Positions 1 through 7,237 of a DNA stretch of 64,000 bases are shown here, one piece after another. The notes under the pieces were generated by a model. It was not told the DNA's origin. It did not search any database and was given only the letters and a program-made list of their open reading frames with translations. The stretch comes from Pedobacter sp. D749 (GTDB taxonomy: Bacteria; Bacteroidota; Bacteroidia; Sphingobacteriales; Sphingobacteriaceae): positions 3,968,001 to 4,032,000 of the forward strand of contig NZ_CP079218.1 in NCBI RefSeq assembly GCF_019317285.1. Direction: 5' to 3'. The translations under genes were made by a program, and so were the position numbers. Within the stretch, counting starts at the first letter, position 1, and each line of letters opens with the position of its first letter.

Positions 1-979
1 GGTACTACCCTACTTTGAATGGCTCGGCCTGGATATCGAAAACCTTGCCCCTGCACTCATCAGCGACCTGCTTTTCACCTCAAACCTTGGTAAAAGCATA
101 CAAACAAAATTACCGCTCGGCGGTTTTGGTTTAAGCAGATATACCATCGATCATTATTTGTATACCGAACTCATCAGGAGAAAAGTAAACATCGTTCATG
201 ATCGCGTTGTAGAAATAAAGTTTACCAATAATCAATTTACAGTATCAACTGCTAACAATACTTTTGTTGCTGCTTATGTTATTGGGGCTTATGGAAAACG
301 ATCGGCTATTGATATTAAGCTAAACCGGAGTTTCATTAATAAACAATCGCCATATCTGGCAGTTAAAGCACATTACAAAGCCGATTTCCCGAATAACGTG
401 GTTAGCCTGCATAATTTCGAAGGTGGCTATTGCGGCGTTTCAAAGGTTGAAAATGACCGGTTGAATATCTGTTATCTGACCAATTACGAAAGTTTTAAAA
501 AGCATAAAAACCTGCTTGCCTTTCAGGAAAACGTACTCTATAAAAACAGCTATCTGAAGGCTATTTTTGAAAATGCTTCAGATTTATTCGATGTTCCGTT
601 AACCATTAGTCAGATTTCTTTTGAAGCTAAAGAACCTGTAAATAACCATATTTTAATGATTGGTGATACTGCAGGTTTGATTCATCCACTTTGTGGGAAC
701 GGCATGGCCATGGCCATTCACAGTGCCAAAATAGTTTCAGAACTTTTGCATCAAAGAATCAAGGGGCAAATTAATTCCCGCACAGCACTCGAAGAAAGTT
801 ATACCGCCGGCTGGAACAGGGAATTTAAAAGCCGCTTAAAAACGGGAAGAATGTTATCTTCCTTGCTGAGAAACAATAAATTCGAAAGTGTAGCCATGAG
901 TGCATTGACTAAAATGCCCTTTCTGCTCCATAAAATAATTAAAAAAACACATGGCAAACCCATTACAATTTCACCATAA
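1..979 (+). CDS. FAD-dependent oxidoreductase (geranylgeranyl-reductase/UbiH-like), 5' end outside window
   Basis: The reading frame is open from base 2, so the gene starts upstream and the N-terminal FAD-binding GxGxxG region is missing. Visible are a PLGGFGLSRYTIDHYL segment, typical of the substrate side of this flavoprotein family, and near residue 220 the second FAD motif GDTAGLIHPLCGNGMAMA. Such enzymes reduce or hydroxylate polyketide, quinone or isoprenoid substrates. It abuts the methyltransferase (the stop ends one base before the next ATG) and heads the type III polyketide synthase operon, so it probably oxidises the ring made by that enzyme, like the flavoprotein partners of alkylresorcinol/alkylquinone pathways. 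The substrate is inference. Confidence 0.85.
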   Translation, partial: VLPYFEWLGLDIENLAPALISDLLFTSNLGKSIQTKLPLGGFGLSRYTIDHYLYTELIRRKVNIVHDRVVEIKFTNNQFTVSTANNTFVAAYVIGAYGKRSAIDIKLNRSFINKQSPYLAVKAHYKADFPNNVVSLHNFEGGYCGVSKVENDRLNICYLTNYESFKKHKNLLAFQENVLYKNSYLKAIFENASDLFDVPLTISQISFEAKEPVNNHILMIGDTAGLIHPLCGNGMAMAIHSAKIVSELLHQRIKGQINSRTALEESYTAGWNREFKSRLKTGRMLSSLLRNNKFESVAMSALTKMPFLLHKIIKKTHGKPITISP

Positions 980-1693
980 ATGCCAGTAGATACCACATTT
1001 AGAAGCACCGCACCAGAGATTATGGATGATTTCGCCATGGAAGGTGAAATATTGCGCGATGCATTAGACAAAATAGCCAGCATTAACCAACTCCTTGGTG
1101 GTAATAAAGTTACGCTCGATGGAGTTAAAACTTTAATCAAGGGCAAACCATTTGATCAGATTATACGTATTACCGATATCGGTTGTGGAAATGGAGATAT
1201 GTTACGGACCCTGGCCGATTATGCGAAAAAACAAGGTTTACATTTTATTTTAAAAGGGATAGATGCCAATAAATTCACCATAAATCATGCACAAAGTTTA
1301 TCTGCAAACTACCCGAATATCACCTATGCCTGCAGCGATATTTTTGAGGATTTAAATAAAGATGAACCCTGCGACATTATGCTCTGCACATTAACGCTAC
1401 ATCATTTTAAAGATGAAGAAATTATTGATTTGCTAAACAATTTTAAACGATCGGCAAAAATGGGTATTGTGATAAACGACCTGCAAAGAAGTGCAGTAGC
1501 CTATTACCTGTTTAAAGTATTGTGTTATGTTTTCCGTTTAAATAATATGTCGAGAGAAGATGGTCTAGTATCCATTCTGCGTGGGTTTAAAAGGGCAGAT
1601 TTGCTTAAATACAGCAAACAATTAAAGCTAAAATCGAGTTCAATAAAATGGAAATGGGCTTTCCGCTACCAATGGATAATTAAAACAATATGA
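980..1693 (+). CDS. class I SAM-dependent methyltransferase
   Basis: A 237-residue protein with SAM-binding motif I DIGCGNGD at about residues 66-73, an acidic residue in GIDAN about 20 residues later, and a CDIMLCTLTLHHF motif IV/post-I segment, all typical of small-molecule methyltransferases. It starts immediately after the oxidoreductase stop and its own stop overlaps the polyketide synthase start (ATGA), so translation is coupled. In this setting it most likely O- or C-methylates the aromatic product of the type III polyketide synthase; the target atom cannot be read from sequence. Confidence 0.88.
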   Translation: MPVDTTFRSTAPEIMDDFAMEGEILRDALDKIASINQLLGGNKVTLDGVKTLIKGKPFDQIIRITDIGCGNGDMLRTLADYAKKQGLHFILKGIDANKFTINHAQSLSANYPNITYACSDIFEDLNKDEPCDIMLCTLTLHHFKDEEIIDLLNNFKRSAKMGIVINDLQRSAVAYYLFKVLCYVFRLNNMSREDGLVSILRGFKRADLLKYSKQLKLKSSSIKWKWAFRYQWIIKTI

Positions 1694-2742
1694 GCGTAAC
1701 CGTAAAAGCAGTAAGTAAAGCCTTGCCCGAGTTTTGGAGGTCAACCGATGAAATTTTGCCGTTTCTGGATATTTGGCTAAAAGATCAGGATGATCGCTTT
1801 ATCCGAAAAGTAAAAAAGATTTTTGAAAGCGCAGCAGTAGATAAAAGGTACTCGATCATGTCGCCCGAAGAGGTTTTTAGTGATTTAAGTTTTGAAGAGC
1901 GAAACAACATTTATGTAAGAGAAGGGATAAAGCTGGGTGCTAAATGTTTGGAAACTGCACTCGAAAAAGCCAGTTGGAAAGCTCAGGATTTAGATTACAT
2001 TATTACGGTAAGCTGTACCGGAATCATGATCCCTTCTTTAGATGCTTATTTAATCAACTTACTTAAGCTTCGCCAAGATATCGTGCGCTTGCCGGTTACC
2101 GAAATGGGTTGTGCAGCAGGTGTATCAGGCATGATTTACGCAAAGAATTTTCTGAAAGCCAATCCAGGCAAACGGGCAGCAGTTATTGCAGTAGAATCTC
2201 CAACGGCAACCTTTCAATTAAACGATTTTTCGATGGCCAACATTGTAAGTGCAGCAATATTTGGCGATGGTGCTGCCTGTGTACTGTTAAGTTCGAATGA
2301 AGATGATAGCGGACCAGAGCTTTTGGCTGAAGAAATGTACCATTTTTATGAGGCTGAAGAGATGATGGGATTTAAACTCACCAATACCGGACTGCAGATG
2401 ATACTGGATGTGGCCGTTCCTGAAACTATTGCCAATCATTTCCCCAATATCATCCATCCATTTTTGATAAAAAACGGGTTCGAAATTAATGATATAGACC
2501 ATTTGATCTTCCATCCGGGAGGAAAAAAGATTATCCAGATTGTTGAAGAATTATTTGGACAACTTGGTAAAAACATAGATGAAACAAAAGAAGTTTTAAA
2601 GCTTTATGGAAACATGAGCAGCGCAACGGTTCTTTATGTTTTAGAACGGATTATGGACAAAAAGCCAATGCCGGGAGAAAAAGGGCTGATGTTAAGCTTC
2701 GGCCCGGGATTTTCGGCACAACGCATCCTTTTACAATGGTAA
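1690..2742 (+). CDS. type III polyketide synthase (chalcone/stilbene synthase family)
   Basis: 350 residues, the normal length for a bacterial type III PKS. The Cys-His-Asn catalytic triad is visible: C141 in VTEMGCAAGVSG, H275 in LIFHPGGKK and N308 in YGNMSSAT, plus the C-terminal SFGPGFSAQ loop. The enzyme extends an acyl starter with malonyl-CoA and cyclises it to a resorcinol or pyrone. A dedicated ACP, ketosynthase and dehydratase follow downstream, suggesting that the starter is a fatty acyl chain built or tailored in the same operon. The start overlaps the methyltransferase stop. The product is inferred, the family is certain. Confidence 0.95.
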   Translation: MSVTVKAVSKALPEFWRSTDEILPFLDIWLKDQDDRFIRKVKKIFESAAVDKRYSIMSPEEVFSDLSFEERNNIYVREGIKLGAKCLETALEKASWKAQDLDYIITVSCTGIMIPSLDAYLINLLKLRQDIVRLPVTEMGCAAGVSGMIYAKNFLKANPGKRAAVIAVESPTATFQLNDFSMANIVSAAIFGDGAACVLLSSNEDDSGPELLAEEMYHFYEAEEMMGFKLTNTGLQMILDVAVPETIANHFPNIIHPFLIKNGFEINDIDHLIFHPGGKKIIQIVEELFGQLGKNIDETKEVLKLYGNMSSATVLYVLERIMDKKPMPGEKGLMLSFGPGFSAQRILLQW

Positions 2743-2784
2743 CCATTCAATAATTCACTCAATCAATTATTCAATAATTCAAAT

Positions 2785-3231
2785 ATGAATCCACAAGAAA
2801 TATTAGATAAACTGCCTTACGGTAAATCTTTTCTTTTTGTTGATGAGTTATTACATATTGATGAAAATGGAGCAAAAGGCACTTATACTTATGCCAAAGA
2901 TCTACCTTTTTACGAAGGTCATTTTAAAAACCTTCCACTTACCCCAGCAGTAATCCTTACCGAAACCATGGCACAGATTGGATTGGTTTGCCTGGGCATT
3001 TACCTGCTAAAAAACATGGAAACTGATCAAAACATATCCATTGCCATGACATCAAATGCAATCGATTTTTTAAAACCAGTTGCACCGGGAGAAAAAGTTA
3101 CGGTAACGAGCGAGAAAATATATTTCAGGTTTAATAAACTGAGTTGCAAGGTAAAAATGGAAAATGTAGCAGGCGAGATGGTTTGCAAAGGAAATATTTC
3201 CGGAATGTTAATTTCGAAAGAAAATGAATAA
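2785..3231 (+). CDS. FabZ-like 3-hydroxyacyl-ACP dehydratase (hotdog fold)
   Basis: 148 residues with the FabZ active-site helix pattern: H46 in FYEGHF and E60 in ILTETMAQ, separated by 14 residues as in FabZ. The usual GNP.VPG loop is replaced by KNLPLTPAV, so this is a divergent pathway-specific member rather than the housekeeping enzyme. It would dehydrate beta-hydroxyacyl-ACP in starter-chain synthesis. The 42-bp gap before it consists of imperfect repeats of CAATAATTCA. Its 3' end overlaps the ketosynthase start by 8 bp. An acyl-ACP thioesterase-like activity of the same fold is an alternative. Confidence 0.85.
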   Translation: MNPQEILDKLPYGKSFLFVDELLHIDENGAKGTYTYAKDLPFYEGHFKNLPLTPAVILTETMAQIGLVCLGIYLLKNMETDQNISIAMTSNAIDFLKPVAPGEKVTVTSEKIYFRFNKLSCKVKMENVAGEMVCKGNISGMLISKENE

Positions 3232-4501
3232 CAGAGTTGTAATTACAGGCTTAGGCATATGTGCACCCAATGGCGTTACCCTGGCTGAGTTTTCTGACGC
3301 CATAAAAAAAGGACTCTCCGGGATCCGTCATCAGCCCGATTTGGAAGCCTTAAACTTCTCTTGTCAGATAGCAGGCAAACCATTACTTAGCGACGAGCGC
3401 ATCAGTCAATATTTTACACCACTTGAATTACGAAACCTAAACAGCACAGGAATTATATATGGTGTTATTGCTGGCCTGGATGCCTGGAAAGATGCAGGCT
3501 TAGCCATCGAAAATAATGACGAACCCGACTGGGATAGTGGTACCATTTTCGGAACCGGCACTTCTGGTATAGATAAATTTAGATGGGCAATTAATAAGAT
3601 AGATGCGCTTGAAATTAAAAAACTGGGCAGTTCAGTTGTGATACAAACCATGGCCAGCGGCGTAAGCGCTTTTATCAGTGGTAAACTTGGCTTAGGAAAC
3701 CAGGTAAGCACCAATTCATCTGCCTGCGCAACAGGAGTCGAAAGTATCTTGCTGGCTTATGAAAGAATTAAAACCGGTCAGGCGACAAGAATGTTAGCAG
3801 GAAGTACCAGCGACAGCGGGCCTTATATTTGGGGTGGTTTTGATGCCATGAAGGTTTGCACTTTTAAACACAACCACGAACCGGAAAAAGGTAGCCGCCC
3901 AATGAGTGCAACAGCAAGTGGCTTTGTACCTGGAAGCGGTGCAGGTGCTTTGGTATTAGAATCGCTCGAAAGTGCAATGGCAAGAAAGGCCAGAATTTAT
4001 GGCGAGGTACTTGGCGGACATATCAATTCTGGTGGTCAGCGGGGCTTAGGTACCATGACAGCCCCTAACCCCATTGCAGTTCAGCGATGTATTCAGGCAG
4101 CCTTAAAAAATTCAGGTATTGAAGCCCATGAAATCGACGTAATTAACGGCCACCTTACCGCAACAACTAAAGATGCACTCGAAATAGAAAACTGGAAAAT
4201 GGCATTACAACTGCCTGCTGATGATTTTCCATACATCAACTCTTTGAAAAGTATGATTGGTCATTGTATTGCGGCTTCAGGCAGTATAGAATGTGTCGCT
4301 TCAATACTGGAACTTTCAGAGGATTTTATATTTCCTAATATTAATTGCGAAGACTTAAACCCTGAGATTACGGCTTTAATTGATGCGAAATGCATTCCAG
4401 AAACCGTAATTCATCAACCAATTAATATCTTAGCAAAAGCAAGTTTTGGTTTTGGCGATATTAATGCCTGCATTATTTTTAAAAAGTATACCCATGAATA
4501 A
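3224..4501 (+). CDS. beta-ketoacyl-ACP synthase (FabF-like)
   Basis: 425 residues, FabF length. The condensing-enzyme triad is present: C168 in NSSACATG, H310 in INGHLTATTKDALE and H347 in SMIGHCIAASG. The first His motif departs from the common HGTGT, reading HLTATT, which marks a specialised clade. It should catalyse decarboxylative elongation on the ACP encoded just downstream. It overlaps its neighbours at both ends through ATGAATAA junctions of 8 bp, showing tight translational coupling. No ketoreductase is encoded in this operon, so one would have to come from primary fatty acid synthesis. Confidence 0.92.
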   Translation: MNNRVVITGLGICAPNGVTLAEFSDAIKKGLSGIRHQPDLEALNFSCQIAGKPLLSDERISQYFTPLELRNLNSTGIIYGVIAGLDAWKDAGLAIENNDEPDWDSGTIFGTGTSGIDKFRWAINKIDALEIKKLGSSVVIQTMASGVSAFISGKLGLGNQVSTNSSACATGVESILLAYERIKTGQATRMLAGSTSDSGPYIWGGFDAMKVCTFKHNHEPEKGSRPMSATASGFVPGSGAGALVLESLESAMARKARIYGEVLGGHINSGGQRGLGTMTAPNPIAVQRCIQAALKNSGIEAHEIDVINGHLTATTKDALEIENWKMALQLPADDFPYINSLKSMIGHCIAASGSIECVASILELSEDFIFPNINCEDLNPEITALIDAKCIPETVIHQPINILAKASFGFGDINACIIFKKYTHE

Positions 4502-4754
4502 AGAAGAGATCATCGAAGCCTTAAAAACAATTGTTCAGCCATACAGCGAAGAGTCAACAGCCTTGGCTCACATCGACGAAAACACCGATTTTATTAATGA
4601 TTTGAAAATAAATTCGGCTAACCTGGTTGATATTGTCCTGGATATTGAAGAGAAATTTAACATCGAAATAGACAATGATTCGATGGCTAAAATGCTCAAC
4701 GTAAAAGCCACGACCGAAATTATTGCCCAAAAGCTTGAAGCACATGCTGGGTAA
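4494..4754 (+). CDS. acyl carrier protein
   Basis: An 86-residue acidic protein from the ATG overlapping the ketosynthase stop. The phosphopantetheine attachment Ser is S41 in NDLKINSANLVDIV, matching the ACP helix II pattern D-L-x-x-(D/N)-S, with Asn in place of the usual Asp. The start at 4494 is preferred to the longer open frame because it gives a standard-length ACP and repeats the operon's 8-bp overlap. It would carry the chain handled by the ketosynthase and dehydratase, and be activated by the phosphopantetheinyl transferase overlapping its 3' end. Confidence 0.92.
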   Translation: MNKEEIIEALKTIVQPYSEESTALAHIDENTDFINDLKINSANLVDIVLDIEEKFNIEIDNDSMAKMLNVKATTEIIAQKLEAHAG

Positions 4755-5208
4755 CGACATCGTTGATTTGGATCTGGCTAAAATCCAGAGTAACTGGAGG
4801 CGTAAAAATTACCTCGATAAAATTTTCACAGCGGAAGAACAGTTATTGATTACTTCAGCAGAAAGGCCTGATGAAATAGTATGGCTGTTGTGGAGCATGA
4901 AAGAATCGGCTTATAAAATTTATAACCGAAAAACAGGCATCCGGAATTTTGCTCCTAAAAGTTTAAACTGTAGTGTTTATGCCGGCGCTAGTGAGATAAA
5001 AGGTACGGTAAACATCGATCATGATACTTACTTTACTAAAAGTGACATTCAGTTACAATATATCCATACCATAGCTGCTCCTGTTTATAGCAAGCTGGAA
5101 GAAATTAAAGTTTCAATTTATGAGGCTCCAAATCATCCAGATGATTATAAACGCACTAAACCGGGCAGTGTAAGCCACCATGGACAGTATTTAGCTTTGG
5201 TGTATTAA
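4744..5208 (+). CDS. 4'-phosphopantetheinyl transferase
   Basis: 154 residues from the ATG that overlaps the ACP stop by 11 bp. It opens with LGNDIVDLD, the AcpS-type metal/CoA-binding motif, and carries W-S-M-K-E-S-A-Y-K at residues 50-58, the signature W.xKE(S/A).K of the superfamily. It transfers phosphopantetheine from CoA to the adjacent ACP. Having its own transferase makes the operon self-sufficient and suggests that it moves as a unit. It is the last gene of the operon; the next gene is on the opposite strand. Confidence 0.93.
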   Translation: MLGNDIVDLDLAKIQSNWRRKNYLDKIFTAEEQLLITSAERPDEIVWLLWSMKESAYKIYNRKTGIRNFAPKSLNCSVYAGASEIKGTVNIDHDTYFTKSDIQLQYIHTIAAPVYSKLEEIKVSIYEAPNHPDDYKRTKPGSVSHHGQYLALVY

Positions 5209-5250
5209 TCAGCTTATGTTTTAAAGGTTAAAAAAAACTGACCTGATAAA

Positions 5251-6342
5251 CTAAAAGAGCTTATGAAATGGTATTTGATGCTTAATTTTAAATTCGCTCA
5301 ATTCATCACAACTCCCAGTTTGTTCGACGTATTTTTCTAATCCACATTTATTAACATCAAAATTCCATTTATCTATATCTGCACCTATTTGACGAAATAC
5401 AAATATTTCATCATTTGTTGAATAGGAATTTCTGCCAATTATTTGTTTTGCACTTATAGATCCAGAAAAGAGTTCATTATTTAGATAAGAATAATCATAA
5501 AATAAAAAATGGTTTTTATTTACATATTGTTCATAATACCGGGATTGTTTTAATGAATTAGTTTTTTTATCCAAAATCCATAGGTAAGAAACCAAAAGCT
5601 TTTCATTGGCAGAAAGATTTCCTTTAATATTAATAACGGTATTAATACTATCAGATTTAATACTTTCTTCTGTAAGATTTAACTTTACGAGCTCATAGAA
5701 ATGATTTGGCAATAACCCCAAACGCAATTTAATTTGAGGATTACTCCCATAAGTTACCTTCGGACGGCTATTTGAATTAATCGGATTACAAGCATAATCA
5801 ATATTTAATTTTACTTTTTTACTGCTACCAGCGACAATAAGATCTTTTAAATCAGGACAGTTCAGATTTAACAAGCCTTCGTTTAATAAGATAACCTTTT
5901 CGTTATTCCGAACAACAGACTGTCTCAAAAAAACCTTCGCGTTGAAAGCATTTGGATTTAATTGCAGAAAGGATATGTTCAACAATGAATCAATTGTTTT
6001 TCGTTTGTTAAAACTTATTTGAACATCATCTAATTGGAATGACTTTGCTGTTAAAACGATATTTTTCTGAAGGGAATCAGTTAAAACAACAGTGGAAGCT
6101 TCATAAAAAGGAAAAGTTACCTTCAATGTATCACCCAATTTGGCATTGGCTTCAAAATAACCAGATGCATCACTATTGCCAACATATTTGCCGGAAATTA
6201 TTATTGAGGCACCTATTAAAGGTTCTTTACCATCAAAAACATGCCCTGTAAGATAAAATGACTGTGCATCAACATTAACAGAAAATAGAAAAAACAAAAT
6301 CGCTAAAAAAGCATTTTTAGCGTTACATATATATTTAAACAT
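5251..6342 (-). CDS. secreted protein with carboxypeptidase-regulatory-like (CarboxypepD_reg) domain
   Basis: 363 residues with a signal peptide (hydrophobic residues 10-22, ending VDAQS) and an Ig-like carboxypeptidase-regulatory domain at about residues 30-105 (GHVFDGKEPLIGASI, then NSDASGYFEANAKLGD), the module found at the N-terminus of Bacteroidota TonB-dependent receptors and in stand-alone surface proteins. The remaining 250 residues are not recognised. No outer-membrane beta-barrel of receptor length is present. It lies 56 bp downstream of two GG peptides on the same strand and so is probably cotranscribed. A role in surface binding of, or self-protection from, these peptides is possible but is inference. 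Confidence 0.8.
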   Translation of the reverse strand: MFKYICNAKNAFLAILFFLFSVNVDAQSFYLTGHVFDGKEPLIGASIIISGKYVGNSDASGYFEANAKLGDTLKVTFPFYEASTVVLTDSLQKNIVLTAKSFQLDDVQISFNKRKTIDSLLNISFLQLNPNAFNAKVFLRQSVVRNNEKVILLNEGLLNLNCPDLKDLIVAGSSKKVKLNIDYACNPINSNSRPKVTYGSNPQIKLRLGLLPNHFYELVKLNLTEESIKSDSINTVINIKGNLSANEKLLVSYLWILDKKTNSLKQSRYYEQYVNKNHFLFYDYSYLNNELFSGSISAKQIIGRNSYSTNDEIFVFRQIGADIDKWNFDVNKCGLEKYVEQTGSCDELSEFKIKHQIPFHKLF

Positions 6343-6398
6343 AAGCTGGTATAAAAGGAAGTAAAATAGCAGGTATTTGACCTGCTATTTTTGTTTAA

Positions 6399-6581
6399 TT
6401 ATTTTCCATGTGCTCCATCTGAGCCTAAGGTAAGTCCAATATTATCCTGTAACCAATGATAAGCGTCATCCAAAGCATTACCAACTGCTTCAAATGCTCT
6501 GCTAAACCAGCTTCCACCATCAATTGACTTCATTTCTGTTAAAGATAATTCTTCAACCTCATATTTTTTAAGATTTTTCAT
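6399..6581 (-). CDS. double-glycine leader peptide (SW-type core)
   Basis: 60 residues. Leader MKNLKKYEVEELSLTEMKSI ends in DGG, the cleavage signal for a peptidase-containing ABC exporter; the pattern L.x.EM.xIxGG is classic. The core starts SWFSRAFEAVG and continues as an amphipathic helix rich in Trp, Asp and His, ending in a Gly/Lys tail. It is a paralogue of the next peptide upstream (6644-6823): both cores open S-W-(F/I)-x-R-A-(F/W). It lies in an apparent operon with that peptide and the CarboxypepD_reg protein, downstream of the exporter operon. Bacteriocin or pheromone are both possible. Confidence 0.88.
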   Translation of the reverse strand: MKNLKKYEVEELSLTEMKSIDGGSWFSRAFEAVGNALDDAYHWLQDNIGLTLGSDGAHGK

Positions 6582-6643
6582 ATTGTATTTTTTAATTAGT
6601 TTTAAGCCTGCTATTTAGACAATCCGGTTTATATTTTAGTTAT

Positions 6644-6823
6644 TTATAGGTTTGAGGTTGGATCGGCACCTACCACATCGGTAACAATTTCATGCACTAC
6701 ATCCAAAACAAACTCTTTTATCGAATTCCACGCCCTGCCAATCCAGCTGCCTCCTTCAACAAGAGATATTTCTGAGAAGCTCATCTCCTGAACATTTAAG
6801 TTCTCTAGATTTAATTTTTTCAC
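6644..6823 (-). CDS. double-glycine leader peptide with GTG start (SW-type core)
   Basis: 59 residues, read from a GTG because the upstream codons are ATT and a TAA stop. The leader (KKLNLENLNVQEMSFSEI then SLVEGG) has the same VQEM pattern as the other peptides of this locus, and the core begins SWIGRAWNSIKEF followed by a Val/Asp-rich amphipathic stretch. It pairs with the adjacent peptide at 6399-6581, 62 bp downstream, which has the same SW..RA core start, as in two-peptide bacteriocins. A hairpin like those before the other peptide modules lies 34 bp upstream. Confidence 0.82.
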   Translation of the reverse strand: MKKLNLENLNVQEMSFSEISLVEGGSWIGRAWNSIKEFVLDVVHEIVTDVVGADPTSNL

Positions 6824-6857
6824 AATTTAGATTTTATTGATTTCACCTACTCGTTAA

Positions 6858-6877
6858 AGGCTTTTCGGTATACGCCT
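6858..6877 (-). promoter_or_regulatory. 5' leader hairpin of the GG-peptide transcript
   Basis: On the minus strand AGGCGTATACCGAAAAGCCT forms an AGGC/GCCT stem, extended by flanking A/T to AAAAGGC/GCCTTT. It is the counterpart of the hairpins at 11569, 12338, 13543 and 14969, each placed shortly before a GG-peptide gene; the loop half GAAAAGCCTTTAA is almost unchanged. The stem bases are kept while the 5' loop varies, which suggests an RNA structure. Confidence 0.55.
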
Positions 6878-6898
6878 TTTTGTTGCAACGGTACTAAA

Positions 6899-7222
6899 TT
6901 ACTTTTGCTCACTATACAAAAAAAGGAGTGGATAATTTTGCTGATAAAAAAAACCAGCATTTATATCCGTTAACTCCTGAGGCTTTAAAACCGTAAAATC
7001 GGCCCTAATATTTACTTCGAATGCCTGGGTATAATAATATGTTTGTAACTGTCGCGAGTATTCTATCGGAGCGCCCATTAATTTCAACTCATCTAATACC
7101 ACGTATAGTCGCGAGGTAGAAATTGATAATCTTCTTGCTAAATTTTCAGGAGCACCTGTACGGCTTTCTTTTATCAATTTGTGAATGATCTTAATGCGAT
7201 CGATGTATTCTAATAGTTTCAT
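6899..7222 (-). CDS. small HTH-domain regulator
   Basis: 107 residues. The N-terminal 60 residues form a winged-helix HTH_11-like DNA-binding domain (IHKLIKESRTGAPENLARRL then SISTSRLYVVLDELKLMG), followed by a short beta region (YSRQLQTYYYTQAFEV) and a 35-residue tail. It resembles only the DNA-binding start of WYL-type regulators, without a ligand domain. It begins 15 bp after the exporter ABC gene and is the last gene of the hlyD-exporter operon. It is the obvious candidate regulator of the peptide modules, but no operator can be assigned from sequence alone. Confidence 0.78.
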   Translation of the reverse strand: MKLLEYIDRIKIIHKLIKESRTGAPENLARRLSISTSRLYVVLDELKLMGAPIEYSRQLQTYYYTQAFEVNIRADFTVLKPQELTDINAGFFYQQNYPLLFLYSEQK

Positions 7223-7237
7223 AGTACAGGTGGATAA

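Noticed and set aside
1..5208. Dialkylresorcinol/flexirubin cluster
   Set aside because: Those pathways use DarA/DarB-type enzymes; here the ring-forming enzyme is a type III PKS with its Cys-His-Asn triad.
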